Of a stretch of DNA of 64,000 bases, positions 19,782 to 29,078 are shown piece by piece (within the stretch, counting starts at the first letter, position 1; each line of letters opens with the position of its first letter). This DNA is from Pseudomonadota bacterium (GTDB lineage: Bacteria; Pseudomonadota; Gammaproteobacteria; Burkholderiales; Ferrovaceae): positions 20,102 through 84,101 of the forward strand of contig JAJZBQ010000009.1 of the NCBI GenBank assembly GCA_021798835.1, given 5' to 3'. Under the pieces are notes generated by a model that was not told the DNA's origin, did not search any database, and saw only the letters and a list, made by a program, of their open reading frames with translations. The translations under genes were made by a program, and so were the position numbers.

Positions 19782-20935
19782 TACACTCTCTCCGCAAATA
19801 TTCGCTCCAGCGCCGCAGGTAATAATGCGGCATTGGCTATTCGGATTGAGGCATGTCGAGCTTTCAGTGCGGCAATTTCAGCCTGCAAACAATCAAAGGA
19901 TTGCTGAATTCCCAACGGAGGAACAGGCACTTCGATAGCCATCAATTTTTCCAACCCCAAGGTTCGGTTACGCCCGGCACCGCCTGGCGATGCTTCTCCG
20001 ATTTTGAGCAATCCTTCATCGGTCAAAAAATAATATCGCAGAAATTCAGCCGTCGTAATTGCCGGATTGGCTAGGCAAGTAATAAAGCGATGCGAACCAA
20101 AACGTCCTGTATCTTCAGCTTGGGCAATAGCTATTGCACCTTCCCACGCAAAGACATTGGAAAACAACAAATCACCCGACTCAATGCGATATAACCGTTT
20201 GGTACCGACATCGCCACCAGATAAAGAAGGTTTGTGGAAAGCACCCTTTCCAAATGAGCGAATACCCAGTTCCGGATAGTTGCTATTGATGTCGATAATT
20301 TGTTCGCGGCGTACCAACGGTGCCAATTTGCTCATCGGCATTAGCGGCGCATCAGCAATGGCATCGCGAAACCGCAGAGCCAGCAAATGCTCTGCTTCAC
20401 GTTCGACAGCATCCAGATGCGCTTCGACCTGCCGGGTTTTCTCGACCAGTGCATCCAGTTGGGCAACGATGGCTCGTTGTTCGGACAACTGCGGAAGCGG
20501 GATTTCCAAATCAAAGAAAAACTGCTCTTTAAATCTGTTGCGTGTTGTCGGTGTACTGCCAGTACACTTCTCTTCGATTTTTTGCCAAACGGCAGGTAGC
20601 TGAAACCATCGAGCAAGATAACCAGTATCGAGACGAGTGGCATCTACTCTGAAAATAGGGAACTCGTTTGAGACAAAACCACCATCCAGATCATCATTAA
20701 TTACACCAAGTGCACCCCGCCAAGCAAACAAGCGGCTATAGATAAAATCACCAGTTTGTACCTGATTCAATCGTCCAGCTGCAGTTTCCGTTCCAGTAAC
20801 CATTTCCCGAAAAAATGGACCTTTCCCTTCCAAACGCACCCCGAGCAAACGATAACTTCCTTCCGGATCAACTCGCACTGTTCGATCAATTTGTTCAAGC
20901 AACTCGCCAAGTTTGATCTTTGGCCACTTTTTCAT
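19781..20935 (-). CDS. hsdS: Type I restriction-modification specificity subunit
   Basis: Recognition subunit that directs HsdM and HsdR to a bipartite target. About 384 residues with two target-recognition domains, each followed by a conserved helical spacer: the first ends in LPQLSEQRAIVAQLDALVEK, the second in PPLGIQQSFDCLQAEI. The frame is open to 20971, but the ATG at 20935 overlaps the stop of the upstream nuclease gene by 4 bases (ATGA) and begins MKKWPKIKLGEL, the normal family start. Target sequence cannot be predicted by eye. It is intact and full length. Confidence 0.93.
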   Translation of the reverse strand: MKKWPKIKLGELLEQIDRTVRVDPEGSYRLLGVRLEGKGPFFREMVTGTETAAGRLNQVQTGDFIYSRLFAWRGALGVINDDLDGGFVSNEFPIFRVDATRLDTGYLARWFQLPAVWQKIEEKCTGSTPTTRNRFKEQFFFDLEIPLPQLSEQRAIVAQLDALVEKTRQVEAHLDAVEREAEHLLALRFRDAIADAPLMPMSKLAPLVRREQIIDINSNYPELGIRSFGKGAFHKPSLSGGDVGTKRLYRIESGDLLFSNVFAWEGAIAIAQAEDTGRFGSHRFITCLANPAITTAEFLRYYFLTDEGLLKIGEASPGGAGRNRTLGLEKLMAIEVPVPPLGIQQSFDCLQAEIAALKARHASIRIANAALLPAALERIFAERV

Positions 20936-22086
20936 ACGCCACCATCCCCGTCGCCACCGCGCGCAATCCACCCTGCTTCCAATTCGCGCCGCGTTTTTTC
21001 CAGCTCTGTTTGCAACAACGCCACATCCGGCAGCACAGTTTTATATTCGGCGGCCATGATGTTGGGCAAACCATCCAGCGCGTAACGGGCCAGCGCAGAT
21101 TTGGCTCGGGCGCACAAAATCAAACCCACTGGTGGGTTTTCGTCCGGCAGTGTCCAGTGCTCGCGGGCATAGTTGCAATACATGTGCATCTGGCCCACGT
21201 CGGCATGAGTGAGTTCATTGAGTTTCAGGTCGATGATGACCAGGCAACGCAGGCGGCGATGAAAGAACAGCAAATCTACGCGAAACCAGCGTTCGTCGAT
21301 CCGCAGACCACGCTGGCGACCCACAAAGGTGAAGTCGTTGCCTAATTCCAGCAGAAAATCTTCCAGACGGTGGATCAGCGCATCTTCCAGTTCAGACTCG
21401 GAGTATTCGTTCTTGAGGTTCAGAAACTCCAATACGTAAGGGTCTTTGATGGCTTCGTCAGTGGTAACGATGTCGCCGGGTTGAGGCTGGCTGCCTTTTT
21501 CCAGCATGCCGCGTTTGTTTTTGGATAGCAGGGCGCGGGTGTAGAACTGGGTGCTGATCTGGCGGTTGAGCTGGCGCACGCTCCAGCCGCCGCGCAGAGC
21601 TTCGGCTTCGTAGAACTCCCGTTCTTCGCCAGATTTGGTGCCACGCACCAGGCGCACATAGTGAGACCAGGACAACGGCATGGCCTGCGCTAGCTGTTCC
21701 AGAGTGATATTCCGAGACGGTGTCTCGGATTGAGCTGGGGCTTGGGGGTTATTCCTGGACAGTGTCTCGGAAATTCTCTGGGGCGGATACGCCAGATAAA
21801 ACAGGCGCATCTGTTCCAGATTATCCACGCTGAAACCACGGCCAAAGCGCTGACCGAGATCCTTGGCCAGGCGCTGCAGCAGCTGTTGCCCGCGCGCCGC
21901 GCGCTCCTGCCCACCCTGTTCAAACTCGACAATGCGGCGACCAATTTCCCAGTAGCTAGCGGTCATCAGGGCATTGATGCTACGCGCGGCAGCACGGCGA
22001 CCGGTTTCCAGCAGTGCCACAATCTCAGCGTGAATGGCGGTGTAGTCCGTCTGATCCGCAAAAACTGGCACAACAGGGTCGGTCAT
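20932..22086 (-). CDS. YhcG/DUF1016-family PD-(D/E)XK nuclease
   Basis: 384 residues. The N-terminal half is the helical DUF1016 domain, with YWEIGRRIVEFEQGG and a GRGFSVDNLEQMRLFY block. The C-terminal half is a PD-(D/E)XK nuclease domain, with VDLLFFHRRLRCLVIIDLK supplying the acidic and lysine residues. Homologues are often found inside type I restriction loci, but their exact job is not settled; a DNA nuclease accessory role is likely. It starts with ATGA overlapping the hsdM stop and ends overlapping the hsdS start, so it is translationally coupled on both sides. Confidence 0.9.
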   Translation of the reverse strand: MTDPVVPVFADQTDYTAIHAEIVALLETGRRAAARSINALMTASYWEIGRRIVEFEQGGQERAARGQQLLQRLAKDLGQRFGRGFSVDNLEQMRLFYLAYPPQRISETLSRNNPQAPAQSETPSRNITLEQLAQAMPLSWSHYVRLVRGTKSGEEREFYEAEALRGGWSVRQLNRQISTQFYTRALLSKNKRGMLEKGSQPQPGDIVTTDEAIKDPYVLEFLNLKNEYSESELEDALIHRLEDFLLELGNDFTFVGRQRGLRIDERWFRVDLLFFHRRLRCLVIIDLKLNELTHADVGQMHMYCNYAREHWTLPDENPPVGLILCARAKSALARYALDGLPNIMAAEYKTVLPDVALLQTELEKTRRELEAGWIARGGDGDGGV

Positions 22087-23909
22087 GCCTGTACCTCATT
22101 GACCAGCATTTCGATTTCACCCAGCAAGCGCATGATCTCGGCCTCGTGGCTGCGCATGGAGGCAATCAGGTCCTTCGGGTCGGCATGTACCAACCCGCTT
22201 TTGGCATTGGGGTTTTTCAGATCCAGATTGTAAATGGGCCAGTAAATGGCATCACCCTCAGCCTGCGCCAACCTGGCAGTCTGTTCCTGCGCCGTTTGAT
22301 CGGCTTTCAGGGTACGCAGTTGTTCTTGCAAAGCGAATTTTTGCCCATTGGCTGCGGCTTGTATGGCCTGTTCCAGTTCGCGGATGGCCTTCCCCTGCAC
22401 CATGGCGGCATTACGCGCGTTTTCGGCCTTGTTCCAATGCTGGGTGGCTGCATCAACCGCTGTTGTGCGCCTGGCTGCAAAATCCACTTTCCATGCCTGC
22501 GGATTTTCTTCACGGTTGTGCCACCAGTTAAGAACCGGTGTAAATTCCTCGAATTGCATGGGCGCGGTCTTGCTGTATTTCTTGCGACCTTCCGGAAGCG
22601 GCAGTTCGTAGTACCAAATGGTATCTGTAGGCCCGCCACGCTCGAAAAACAGCAAGTTGGCCGGAATATCGGTATACGGTGCAAACACGCCTTGCGGCAG
22701 GCGCACGATGGTGTGCAGATTGAATTCCTTGAGAAGTTCTTCCTTGATCACAGCGCAAACGCCATCACCAAACAGGGTGCCATTCGGTACAACCACGGCG
22801 GCTCGACCACCCTTGCCAGCTGGCTTGCCACCGGGAACCAGTGCCCCCGCCACGCGCAGTTTGCGCATGATGTACTGTAGAAACAGCAGCGCGGTTTCTG
22901 CAGTCTGCATGTTGGGCGGGAAATTGCTCTTGATGCCCACTTCTTCCTCGCCACCAAATGGCGGGTTGGTGAGAATGACATCCACACGCTCGCTGTGGCC
23001 GATTTCGTTGATTCGCCGATCCAGTGTATTGCCGTAAGCAATTTGTGGGGCCTCCAGTCCATGCAGCAACAGATTCATCTGCACCAGCATGTAGGGCAAC
23101 GGCTTGGCTTCCTGACCGTACAGCGTATCCCGTTGCAAGATACGGCGCTGATCCGGCGTACTCACCTGCGGAGCAATATGATCGTAGGATTCAACCAGAA
23201 ATCCCCCAGTACCGCAGGCCGGGTCGAGCACAGTTTCACCCAGATGCGGATCAGTAACCTGCACCATGAAACGCACGACCGGGCGGGGCGTATAAAACTC
23301 CCCCGCATCTCCGGCAGCATCACGCATTTCGCGCAACATCGATTCGTACAAGTGCGACAGGGTATGGATTTCTTCACTGGCCGAAAAGTGGATCCCATTG
23401 ATCTTGTTGATGATGTCGCGCAATAAATAGCCGCTCACCATGCGGTTTTGCGCGCCTTTGAACACGTTGGCAATCACTTCACGCTGGCTGCCCTTTTCAC
23501 CTTCACCAGCTAGGCTGCGCAGGTAAGCAAACAAGCCATGGCCGCTACTGCCATCAGCGCGCACGCAGGTTTCCTGGCCGATAAAAACCAACAATTCATC
23601 GCCAGTGATACCGTCTTCACGGGATGCCCAGTCACGCCAACGGTATGGCGGCTCGATAATGGGTTGATACCGCTTGCCATCGAGTTCGGCTTCTTCCTCA
23701 TGCACAATTTCAAGATCATCGAGAAATTTGAGGAACATTACCCAAGTGAGCAACGGCAGGCGATCCACATCCCCATTGAGTCCTTTGTCCTTGCGCAGGA
23801 TCTTGCGGGCGGTGCCAATCAACGCTGACAGGTTTTCCCGGGTGGTGAGCGGCGTTCTGGTTTTGCGTGGGGCACGTGTCTTTTTTTCATCCATATTGGT
23901 CAGAATCAT
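22083..23909 (-). CDS. hsdM: Type I restriction-modification DNA methyltransferase subunit
   Basis: N6-adenine methyltransferase subunit, modifying the host target with S-adenosylmethionine and forming the core of the restriction complex. Motif I DPACGTGGF lies at residues 229-237 and catalytic motif IV NPPFGG at 315-320. An N-terminal helical HsdM_N region precedes them, and a C-terminal coiled segment (about 495-555) likely binds HsdS. The 608-residue length is somewhat above EcoKI HsdM (529) but common for the EcoEI/type IB-like group. An ATG 5 codons further in is an alternative start. It lies 15 bases after hsdR. Confidence 0.94.
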   Translation of the reverse strand: MILTNMDEKKTRAPRKTRTPLTTRENLSALIGTARKILRKDKGLNGDVDRLPLLTWVMFLKFLDDLEIVHEEEAELDGKRYQPIIEPPYRWRDWASREDGITGDELLVFIGQETCVRADGSSGHGLFAYLRSLAGEGEKGSQREVIANVFKGAQNRMVSGYLLRDIINKINGIHFSASEEIHTLSHLYESMLREMRDAAGDAGEFYTPRPVVRFMVQVTDPHLGETVLDPACGTGGFLVESYDHIAPQVSTPDQRRILQRDTLYGQEAKPLPYMLVQMNLLLHGLEAPQIAYGNTLDRRINEIGHSERVDVILTNPPFGGEEEVGIKSNFPPNMQTAETALLFLQYIMRKLRVAGALVPGGKPAGKGGRAAVVVPNGTLFGDGVCAVIKEELLKEFNLHTIVRLPQGVFAPYTDIPANLLFFERGGPTDTIWYYELPLPEGRKKYSKTAPMQFEEFTPVLNWWHNREENPQAWKVDFAARRTTAVDAATQHWNKAENARNAAMVQGKAIRELEQAIQAAANGQKFALQEQLRTLKADQTAQEQTARLAQAEGDAIYWPIYNLDLKNPNAKSGLVHADPKDLIASMRSHEAEIMRLLGEIEMLVNEVQA

Positions 23910-23924
23910 GCAGCAAGATTTCCA

Positions 23925-26333
23925 TTATTGATAGAGCGCCATCTGGAGTTTGGCAATGGCGGTCTTCATGCCGTGTAGCCCACCAAAATACCTGGTGGCG
24001 ATTTCCGAAGGATTGCCATAGCGATCAAAGGGTTGTACTTTCATCAACTCGGACAACGCATTGAATTGCAGGATGCCGCGCTCGATGTAACGGTCGAGCA
24101 GCAATGACAGGATGTCACGCGCGGTGTCTCCATATTGTGCAAACAAGTCTGGTGTCAGCCGTTTGGCTGTCTCTGCGCGTTGACGGCGTGTCCGCAATGG
24201 CGCATTCCATGCCAGATGGCACAGCAGGTCGAACGGGTCAGCGTCGGGTTGTTCGCTGCTGGCCGTCAATTCTTCAAAGCTGATACCGCGTTCCGTCAGT
24301 TCACGCAGCACCTCGGCACGGGTGTCCGGATTGACCCAGGCTGACTGCAACGCCTCGCGCGTGGGGTACAGCGTGCGCACAGCACGACCGGAATATTCAG
24401 TGTACTTGATCACCTGGAGTTTCTTGCCATCGGTATCCAGATCGTAAACCAGATGACCGATGACTTCGACTTCACCACCGTCGATGTAGAATTTGCGGGG
24501 TTCAGGTGCGTCTGCAATCACTAATCCAACGCCAGATCCCATGCCGTCTTCTGGCATTTCATAGGTAAACTGCTCAATATTCTCGACAGATTTAATTTCC
24601 ACTTCCGAGCTGTCAACCTGCACACCGGCTTCATCGACGGTTACTTCCTCAATTCTCACCGGATCACCGTCGAAATCCGGATCAGCAAAATGCCGCGTGG
24701 CCGTACCGGTAAAATCGATGATATTGAAATATTCCTTGCCGTAATCCTCGTTCAAACGCGTGCCCCGTCCAATGATCTGCTTGAACTCGGCACGCGAGCC
24801 GACCACACGCGCCAGCACCACGTTCTTGATCATTTCGGCATCGACACCTGTTGTTAGCAACTGTGAAGTGGTCAGGATAACTGGCGTAGGTTTGTCCACA
24901 TCCTGAAAGTGCGACAGGTGCGTCAGGCCAATGGCTCCCTCGTCGGCAGTCACGCGACAGACATAATCGGGATACTGTTTGACCAGGTCGCTATTCAGAT
25001 TAAGCAATTCCTGCCGCATCTCGGCTGCGTGTTCCTGATCGACACAGAACACCAGGGTTTTTGCAAAACGATCCGTTCCCTTGAGCAAATCGGTCAGATG
25101 CCGTGCCATCGCCCGGGTGCGCGAACGCAGTGCGACAACTCGTTCGAAGTCCCTGGTCTGATATTCGTCGTCGGGCACTTCTCGACCATAACGATCCAGC
25201 TCATCCTTGCTGGGGCGCCAACCGGCAGCATCGACACTGGTGATGACACGATGTACGCGATACGGCGCCAGAAAACCATCTTCTATACCTTGCCGCAAGC
25301 TGTAGGTATAAACCGGATTGCCAAAGTATTCGTAGCTGTCACGGGATTCTTCACGCAACGGTGTGGCTGTCATGCCAAACTGAATGGCTGGTTCAAAATA
25401 ATCCAGCACTGCCCGCCAGGCGCTTTCGTCGCGACTCGAACCGCGATGACATTCGTCGATAATGATCAGGTCAAAAAAATCCGGGCGGTACTGGCGGAAC
25501 ACGTCACTATTCGCGGTAGTCAGGGCCTGATAAATGCCAAAGTACATATCCCGGCTCTGACTGACCTCTCCGCCGGCAATTTTGTATCGCGCATCGCCAA
25601 ATGGCGCAAACATTTTAGCCATCGGGTCATCGACCAGAATATTGCGATCCGCAAGAAACAGAATTTTCGGACGCCGGTATTCCCCGGTGCGGTTCCAGCG
25701 GCTGTTCCATAGTTTCCAGCAAATCTGGAATGCAACAGCCGTTTTTCCTGTACCAGTGGCCAGCGTAGCCAAAATGCGTTTCTGTCCCTGAAGGATGGCT
25801 TCGATGACGCGATGAATGGCAATCTGCTGGTAATAGCGCGGTATCTTGCCGGACACCAGATTGAATGGTTCAAGCAGATGGGTTGTGGCAATCCCGGAAA
25901 ATTGTGAAGCAGAGGTCAATCGAGCGAATAACTCATCCGGCGTTGCATACCGTTCCACTTCACGTTCGGTCCCGGTGATGTAATCAATCTCAATGATGCG
26001 CTGACCATTGGTGGCATAGGCGAATTTGAGACCAAGAATCTCGGCATATTCACGCGCCTGTTGCACGCCACCTTCCGCAGACAAGCCGATTTCCTTGGCT
26101 TCTACGACAGCAATCGGATAGTCACGGCGAAAGTACAGCAGATAATCTGCGCGCTTCTGTTTGCCGCGTCGTGCCTTGCCACCAGCCACAAAGATACGTC
26201 CATTGGTAAACGTACGTTGCTCACCGATTGAATGGGGTTGATCTGCCCAACCGGCTTCCGTCAGTTTGGGCGTAACGAATAGACGACAGGTATCTGCCTC
26301 AGTCATCTTGTCATGCCCAACCATACTGATCAT
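23925..26333 (-). CDS. hsdR: Type I restriction endonuclease subunit R
   Basis: ATP-dependent translocase and nuclease of the restriction complex. In order: an N-terminal PD-(D/E)XK nuclease (RADYLL, then VVEAKE, acidic and lysine residues at about 63, 78 and 80), a superfamily 2 helicase with Walker A ATGTGKT at about 192-198 and DECH at about 293-296, helicase motif VI RVVGSRAEFKQIIGRGTR, and a C-terminal EcoEI-type domain. The frame opens with GTG at 26345, but the ATG at 26333 is preferred (weak Shine-Dalgarno either way). It is the first gene of the leftward defence operon. Confidence 0.92.
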   Translation of the reverse strand: MISMVGHDKMTEADTCRLFVTPKLTEAGWADQPHSIGEQRTFTNGRIFVAGGKARRGKQKRADYLLYFRRDYPIAVVEAKEIGLSAEGGVQQAREYAEILGLKFAYATNGQRIIEIDYITGTEREVERYATPDELFARLTSASQFSGIATTHLLEPFNLVSGKIPRYYQQIAIHRVIEAILQGQKRILATLATGTGKTAVAFQICWKLWNSRWNRTGEYRRPKILFLADRNILVDDPMAKMFAPFGDARYKIAGGEVSQSRDMYFGIYQALTTANSDVFRQYRPDFFDLIIIDECHRGSSRDESAWRAVLDYFEPAIQFGMTATPLREESRDSYEYFGNPVYTYSLRQGIEDGFLAPYRVHRVITSVDAAGWRPSKDELDRYGREVPDDEYQTRDFERVVALRSRTRAMARHLTDLLKGTDRFAKTLVFCVDQEHAAEMRQELLNLNSDLVKQYPDYVCRVTADEGAIGLTHLSHFQDVDKPTPVILTTSQLLTTGVDAEMIKNVVLARVVGSRAEFKQIIGRGTRLNEDYGKEYFNIIDFTGTATRHFADPDFDGDPVRIEEVTVDEAGVQVDSSEVEIKSVENIEQFTYEMPEDGMGSGVGLVIADAPEPRKFYIDGGEVEVIGHLVYDLDTDGKKLQVIKYTEYSGRAVRTLYPTREALQSAWVNPDTRAEVLRELTERGISFEELTASSEQPDADPFDLLCHLAWNAPLRTRRQRAETAKRLTPDLFAQYGDTARDILSLLLDRYIERGILQFNALSELMKVQPFDRYGNPSEIATRYFGGLHGMKTAIAKLQMALYQ

Positions 26334-26345
26334 TCCCGCACCCAC

Positions 26346-26731
26346 ATTTCATCCACGCCGCCCAGATTCTACACTGCTGCCATTACCCAATACAGACATG
26401 TGCAGTATGCCAGCCTATATAAATCACTGACTGAAAGTCTAAAGCATAACGGAAAAATGAAATGGACAAATTCCGTACAAGGTAAGGCATTGTGGTACAA
26501 ATCGCGCAAGCCTCCGGCTTTTCTCTTGCACAATGCCACTTGGTCAGGCTGCGCCCGACACCCACTCCGCACGAAAATCAATCTGCTTCCTGCTGATGTA
26601 CTCCGCGTTTCACTTGTCACACCTTCACCGCACCCAACCGAAAACTGCCCTGCCTGCTGGGGGGGTGTACACCTTGCGGAATAGAGGTATGAGCCGCCAA
26701 AGTTTGAAGTGTTTTTTGAAAGGATTCCGGT
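26346..26731. other. Divergent intergenic region between hsdR and the right island module
   Basis: No convincing gene lies here. It holds a candidate leftward promoter (26416-26443) and a short hairpin AAGCC-TCC-GGCTT followed by TT (26508-26522), which could be a weak terminator. Otherwise I see nothing. Confidence 0.45.
26416..26443 (-). promoter_or_regulatory. Candidate promoter for the hsdR-led defence operon
   Basis: Read leftward, TTTAGA (26443-26438) and TATATA (26421-26416) are 16 bases apart and lie about 80 bases upstream of hsdR. This is a moderate sigma70 match and no operator is evident. Confidence 0.35.
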
Positions 26732-27346
26732 ATGAAAAACCAGAATGACCCAGCAGATCCACCTGCATTCGACCCGGCAACTGCCGATGCGTTGATTGCA
26801 TCGGGTGCCAAAGCCTTGCTCAGGCTGTTGAAGAAAAGGCGCAAGGCCAGGGAGGTTGCAACGGCGCGTGAGTTTGCCAATGTGGCAATCAGAAGCCTGG
26901 AGCCTATTTTGCAGCAGGCTTTTGATGACGGCTTGACGATTCCCGAAATCATCGTTGTGCTGGAAAACCAGTTCCCGAATTCCACCAGGTCTGATCTGAA
27001 ATACGCACTCAACAACATGCGCGACCGGCAGAAACGGATTCGTTTCAATCTATCACGAGAAGTGCCAGCGAAAGAAGATGCAACACAAACGGTTGCTCCC
27101 ACCCCGGCCACGAACAAAGGCGCTTCCAGAGTCAGCAAACCGGCAGCACCCGAGAACAGCACCAGAGTCGCGCCGAAATATGGCAAGTTTGAACTGCCCG
27201 CATGGGCAGATGGCTCAGACAAGCGCGCCGACGAAACGGACGAAGATTACCGGTTCCGCAAGGAAATTGAAGGCCCACCCGAAGCCAACTCAAATTCATT
27301 GGCGAACAATTTTAATGGAGAACACCAACATGCCACAACGCACTGA
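26732..27346 (+). CDS. Island protein of unknown function
   Basis: 204 residues, not recognised. Residues 20-100 are strongly helical and basic (LLRLLKKRRKAR), followed by a segment SLEPILQQAFDDGLTIPEI that looks like part of a small helix-turn-helix or coiled domain. The C-terminal half is low-complexity, rich in Ala, Pro, Asn and acidic residues. AGGA precedes the ATG. Its last 17 bases overlap the AlpA-type gene, so the three rightward genes here look like one operon. It could be a mobilisation or replication accessory protein; nothing in the sequence decides this. Confidence 0.65.
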   Translation: MKNQNDPADPPAFDPATADALIASGAKALLRLLKKRRKAREVATAREFANVAIRSLEPILQQAFDDGLTIPEIIVVLENQFPNSTRSDLKYALNNMRDRQKRIRFNLSREVPAKEDATQTVAPTPATNKGASRVSKPAAPENSTRVAPKYGKFELPAWADGSDKRADETDEDYRFRKEIEGPPEANSNSLANNFNGEHQHATTH

Positions 27347-27536
27347 AAAACCCATCCTGATCCGTCGTCAGCAGGTAGAGGCCATGACTTCCTTGAGTCG
27401 TTCGCGTATTTATGCGCTGATCAAAACCGGTGAGTTTCCGCCGCCCATCCGCCTGGGTGCCCAGTCGGTTGCCTGGGTGCGCACCGATATCGACGAATGG
27501 ATCGTTCAACGCATCGAAGCCAGCAAACCGATATGA
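27330..27536 (+). CDS. AlpA-family excisionase/transcription regulator
   Basis: A 68-residue small DNA-binding protein. It has RRQQVEAMTSLSRSRIYALI, a MerR-like winged helix, then TGEFPPPIRLG, then VAWVRTDIDEWI, the classic AlpA pattern. AlpA proteins regulate integrase expression or excision of P4-like elements. The ATG at 27330 has GGAG 9 bases upstream, so the longer open frame before it is not used; ATG 27315 is a poorer choice. Its stop overlaps the next gene by 4 bases (ATGA). Confidence 0.85.
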   Translation: MPQRTEKPILIRRQQVEAMTSLSRSRIYALIKTGEFPPPIRLGAQSVAWVRTDIDEWIVQRIEASKPI

Positions 27537-28105
27537 CAAACCAGCAAAAGAAGCGATACCATGCTGATACGTCATGGTTTCATTTATTTCGGGACATGGC
27601 CGACAACGGCGATCTGGCCAGAATGCCCGGATCGACCGTCAAGGTGTATCTCGTGTTGAAATCCTACGCGCACTTTGTCACCGGGCAGGCTTTTCCAGAA
27701 ATCCCGACCATTGCGGAAAAATCAGGTCTGTCCGTTTCGCAGGTCATCCGTTGCCTGAAAAATCTGGTCGCCATGGGGTTTCTAAGAACAACCAGAAATG
27801 GACGCAAAAACATTTACCATCTGTATGAAAAAGTGGTTGTCCGGGACGAAACAGGCAGGACGGCTGCCATGGCCACATGGGAATACCAACCGCAGAAGAA
27901 CAAGCAAACTGTTACCGATCTGAACCAGATAGTGGGTAATGGTGAACTCGATCAGACACACCAGATCATCCATATCAAGAATGTTCAGGTTCAGATCAAC
28001 AAAGCTGATCTGGACAAACTGGCTGGGCAAGATCCGAAATTTGTCGAACAACTGTTGTCGATCAGAGCCAGGATGCTCATGCGGAATCAGCATGAAAAAA
28101 CCTGA
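27533..28105 (+). CDS. Winged-helix replication/regulatory protein of the island
   Basis: 190 residues from the ATG that overlaps the alpA stop. The centre has a winged-helix domain (FPEIPTIAEKSGLSVSQVIR, then a turn and LRTTRNGRKNIYHL), like helix-turn-helix proteins that accompany replication initiators or DnaD-type functions in integrative elements. The C-terminal part is helical (ADLDKLAGQDPKFVEQLLSI). The function of the module is inferred from its place next to alpA and integrase; the exact role is unknown. Confidence 0.7.
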   Translation: MTNQQKKRYHADTSWFHLFRDMADNGDLARMPGSTVKVYLVLKSYAHFVTGQAFPEIPTIAEKSGLSVSQVIRCLKNLVAMGFLRTTRNGRKNIYHLYEKVVVRDETGRTAAMATWEYQPQKNKQTVTDLNQIVGNGELDQTHQIIHIKNVQVQINKADLDKLAGQDPKFVEQLLSIRARMLMRNQHEKT

Positions 28106-28340
28106 AAGTTATACACATGTCACCCATGACACCCTAACAAGAATATATATAAAACCAGATTACGCACGCGCCCTGAACGAGATGACCAATTGGCCATGCC
28201 TGGAATGGCTGATTGCAACATTTGCCGGCCAGCGGGACGAGCAACGGCGCACAACACCTGCCGGATCAAACAAAAACCATTCCTCATGTGTTTTTCATGG
28301 CTGCAATGAAGCATCCCTTACCCAACCCGATTTTATCGCG

Positions 28341-29078
28341 CTACGCCGTTCTGAATGGCAGAACAGCGGCCCCCGATTTCAGGTTCATCAGGTAATCAGA
28401 CCATGCCTGCATCATTGCCCGCCGTTCGGTCAGGTATTTTGCTTTGTTGTAAACGCCCCTGACGGTGTGATCTTTGTGGGCGAGTTGCGCTTCAATCGCA
28501 TCCGGGTTGTAACCCTGTTCGTTCAGCAAGGTGCTGGCTATGTGGCGAAAGCCGTGGCCGGTGATCTGGGTCTGGGTGTCATAACCCAGTGCGCGCAATG
28601 CCTTGTTGACGGTGTTTTCACTCATGGGGCGGTCAGCATTGTATGTGCCAGCAAAAACATATCGGCCCGCGCCGGACAGCGGGTGAATATCCTGCAAGAT
28701 GGCCAGCGCCTGGCTGGACAGTAGCACCATGTGTTCACGCCCCGCTTTCATTTTTTCGCCGGGTATTGTCCACATGGCTGCATCAAAATCAATTTCGCTC
28801 CATTCCGCATGGCGCAACTCACCGGGGCGAGCCAGAACCAATGGCGCCAATACCAGTGCCGCATGGGTGACATAGCCGCCGCCATAACCGTCGATCTTGC
28901 GCATCAGCTCGCCGATCTGGGCAGGTTCGGTGATGGAAGCAAAATGAGTGCCATTCACCGGTGCCAGTGCGCCGCGCAAATCCATGACAATGTTACGGTC
29001 TGTCTTGCCCGACGCCACGGCAAAACGAAACACCTGTGAGCAATCAGACAGGGCGCGATGCTGCCCCACGCGCTTCAA
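28341..29078 (-). pseudogene. P4-type tyrosine integrase, C-terminal (catalytic) fragment
   Basis: The catalytic half of a phage-P4-like integrase. ARPGELRHAEW holds the first catalytic arginine; GHGFRHIASTLL holds the HxxR pair; the GVYNKAKY tyrosine is near the end. It is in a different frame from the N-terminal fragment at 29044-29568. Where such integrases usually continue with a short segment before HRALSDCSQVFRFAV, only one base remains here. The break therefore looks like a deletion of roughly 11 bases (inferred from the family, not seen directly), and the integrase is probably dead. Confidence 0.85.

Noticed and set aside
28092..28724. Open frame starting MKKPESYTHVTHD after the island replication-like gene
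   Set aside because: Most of it lies antisense to the integrase catalytic fragment and its codons follow that gene's shadow. Only the first 70-80 residues could be real and no ribosome-binding site supports them.
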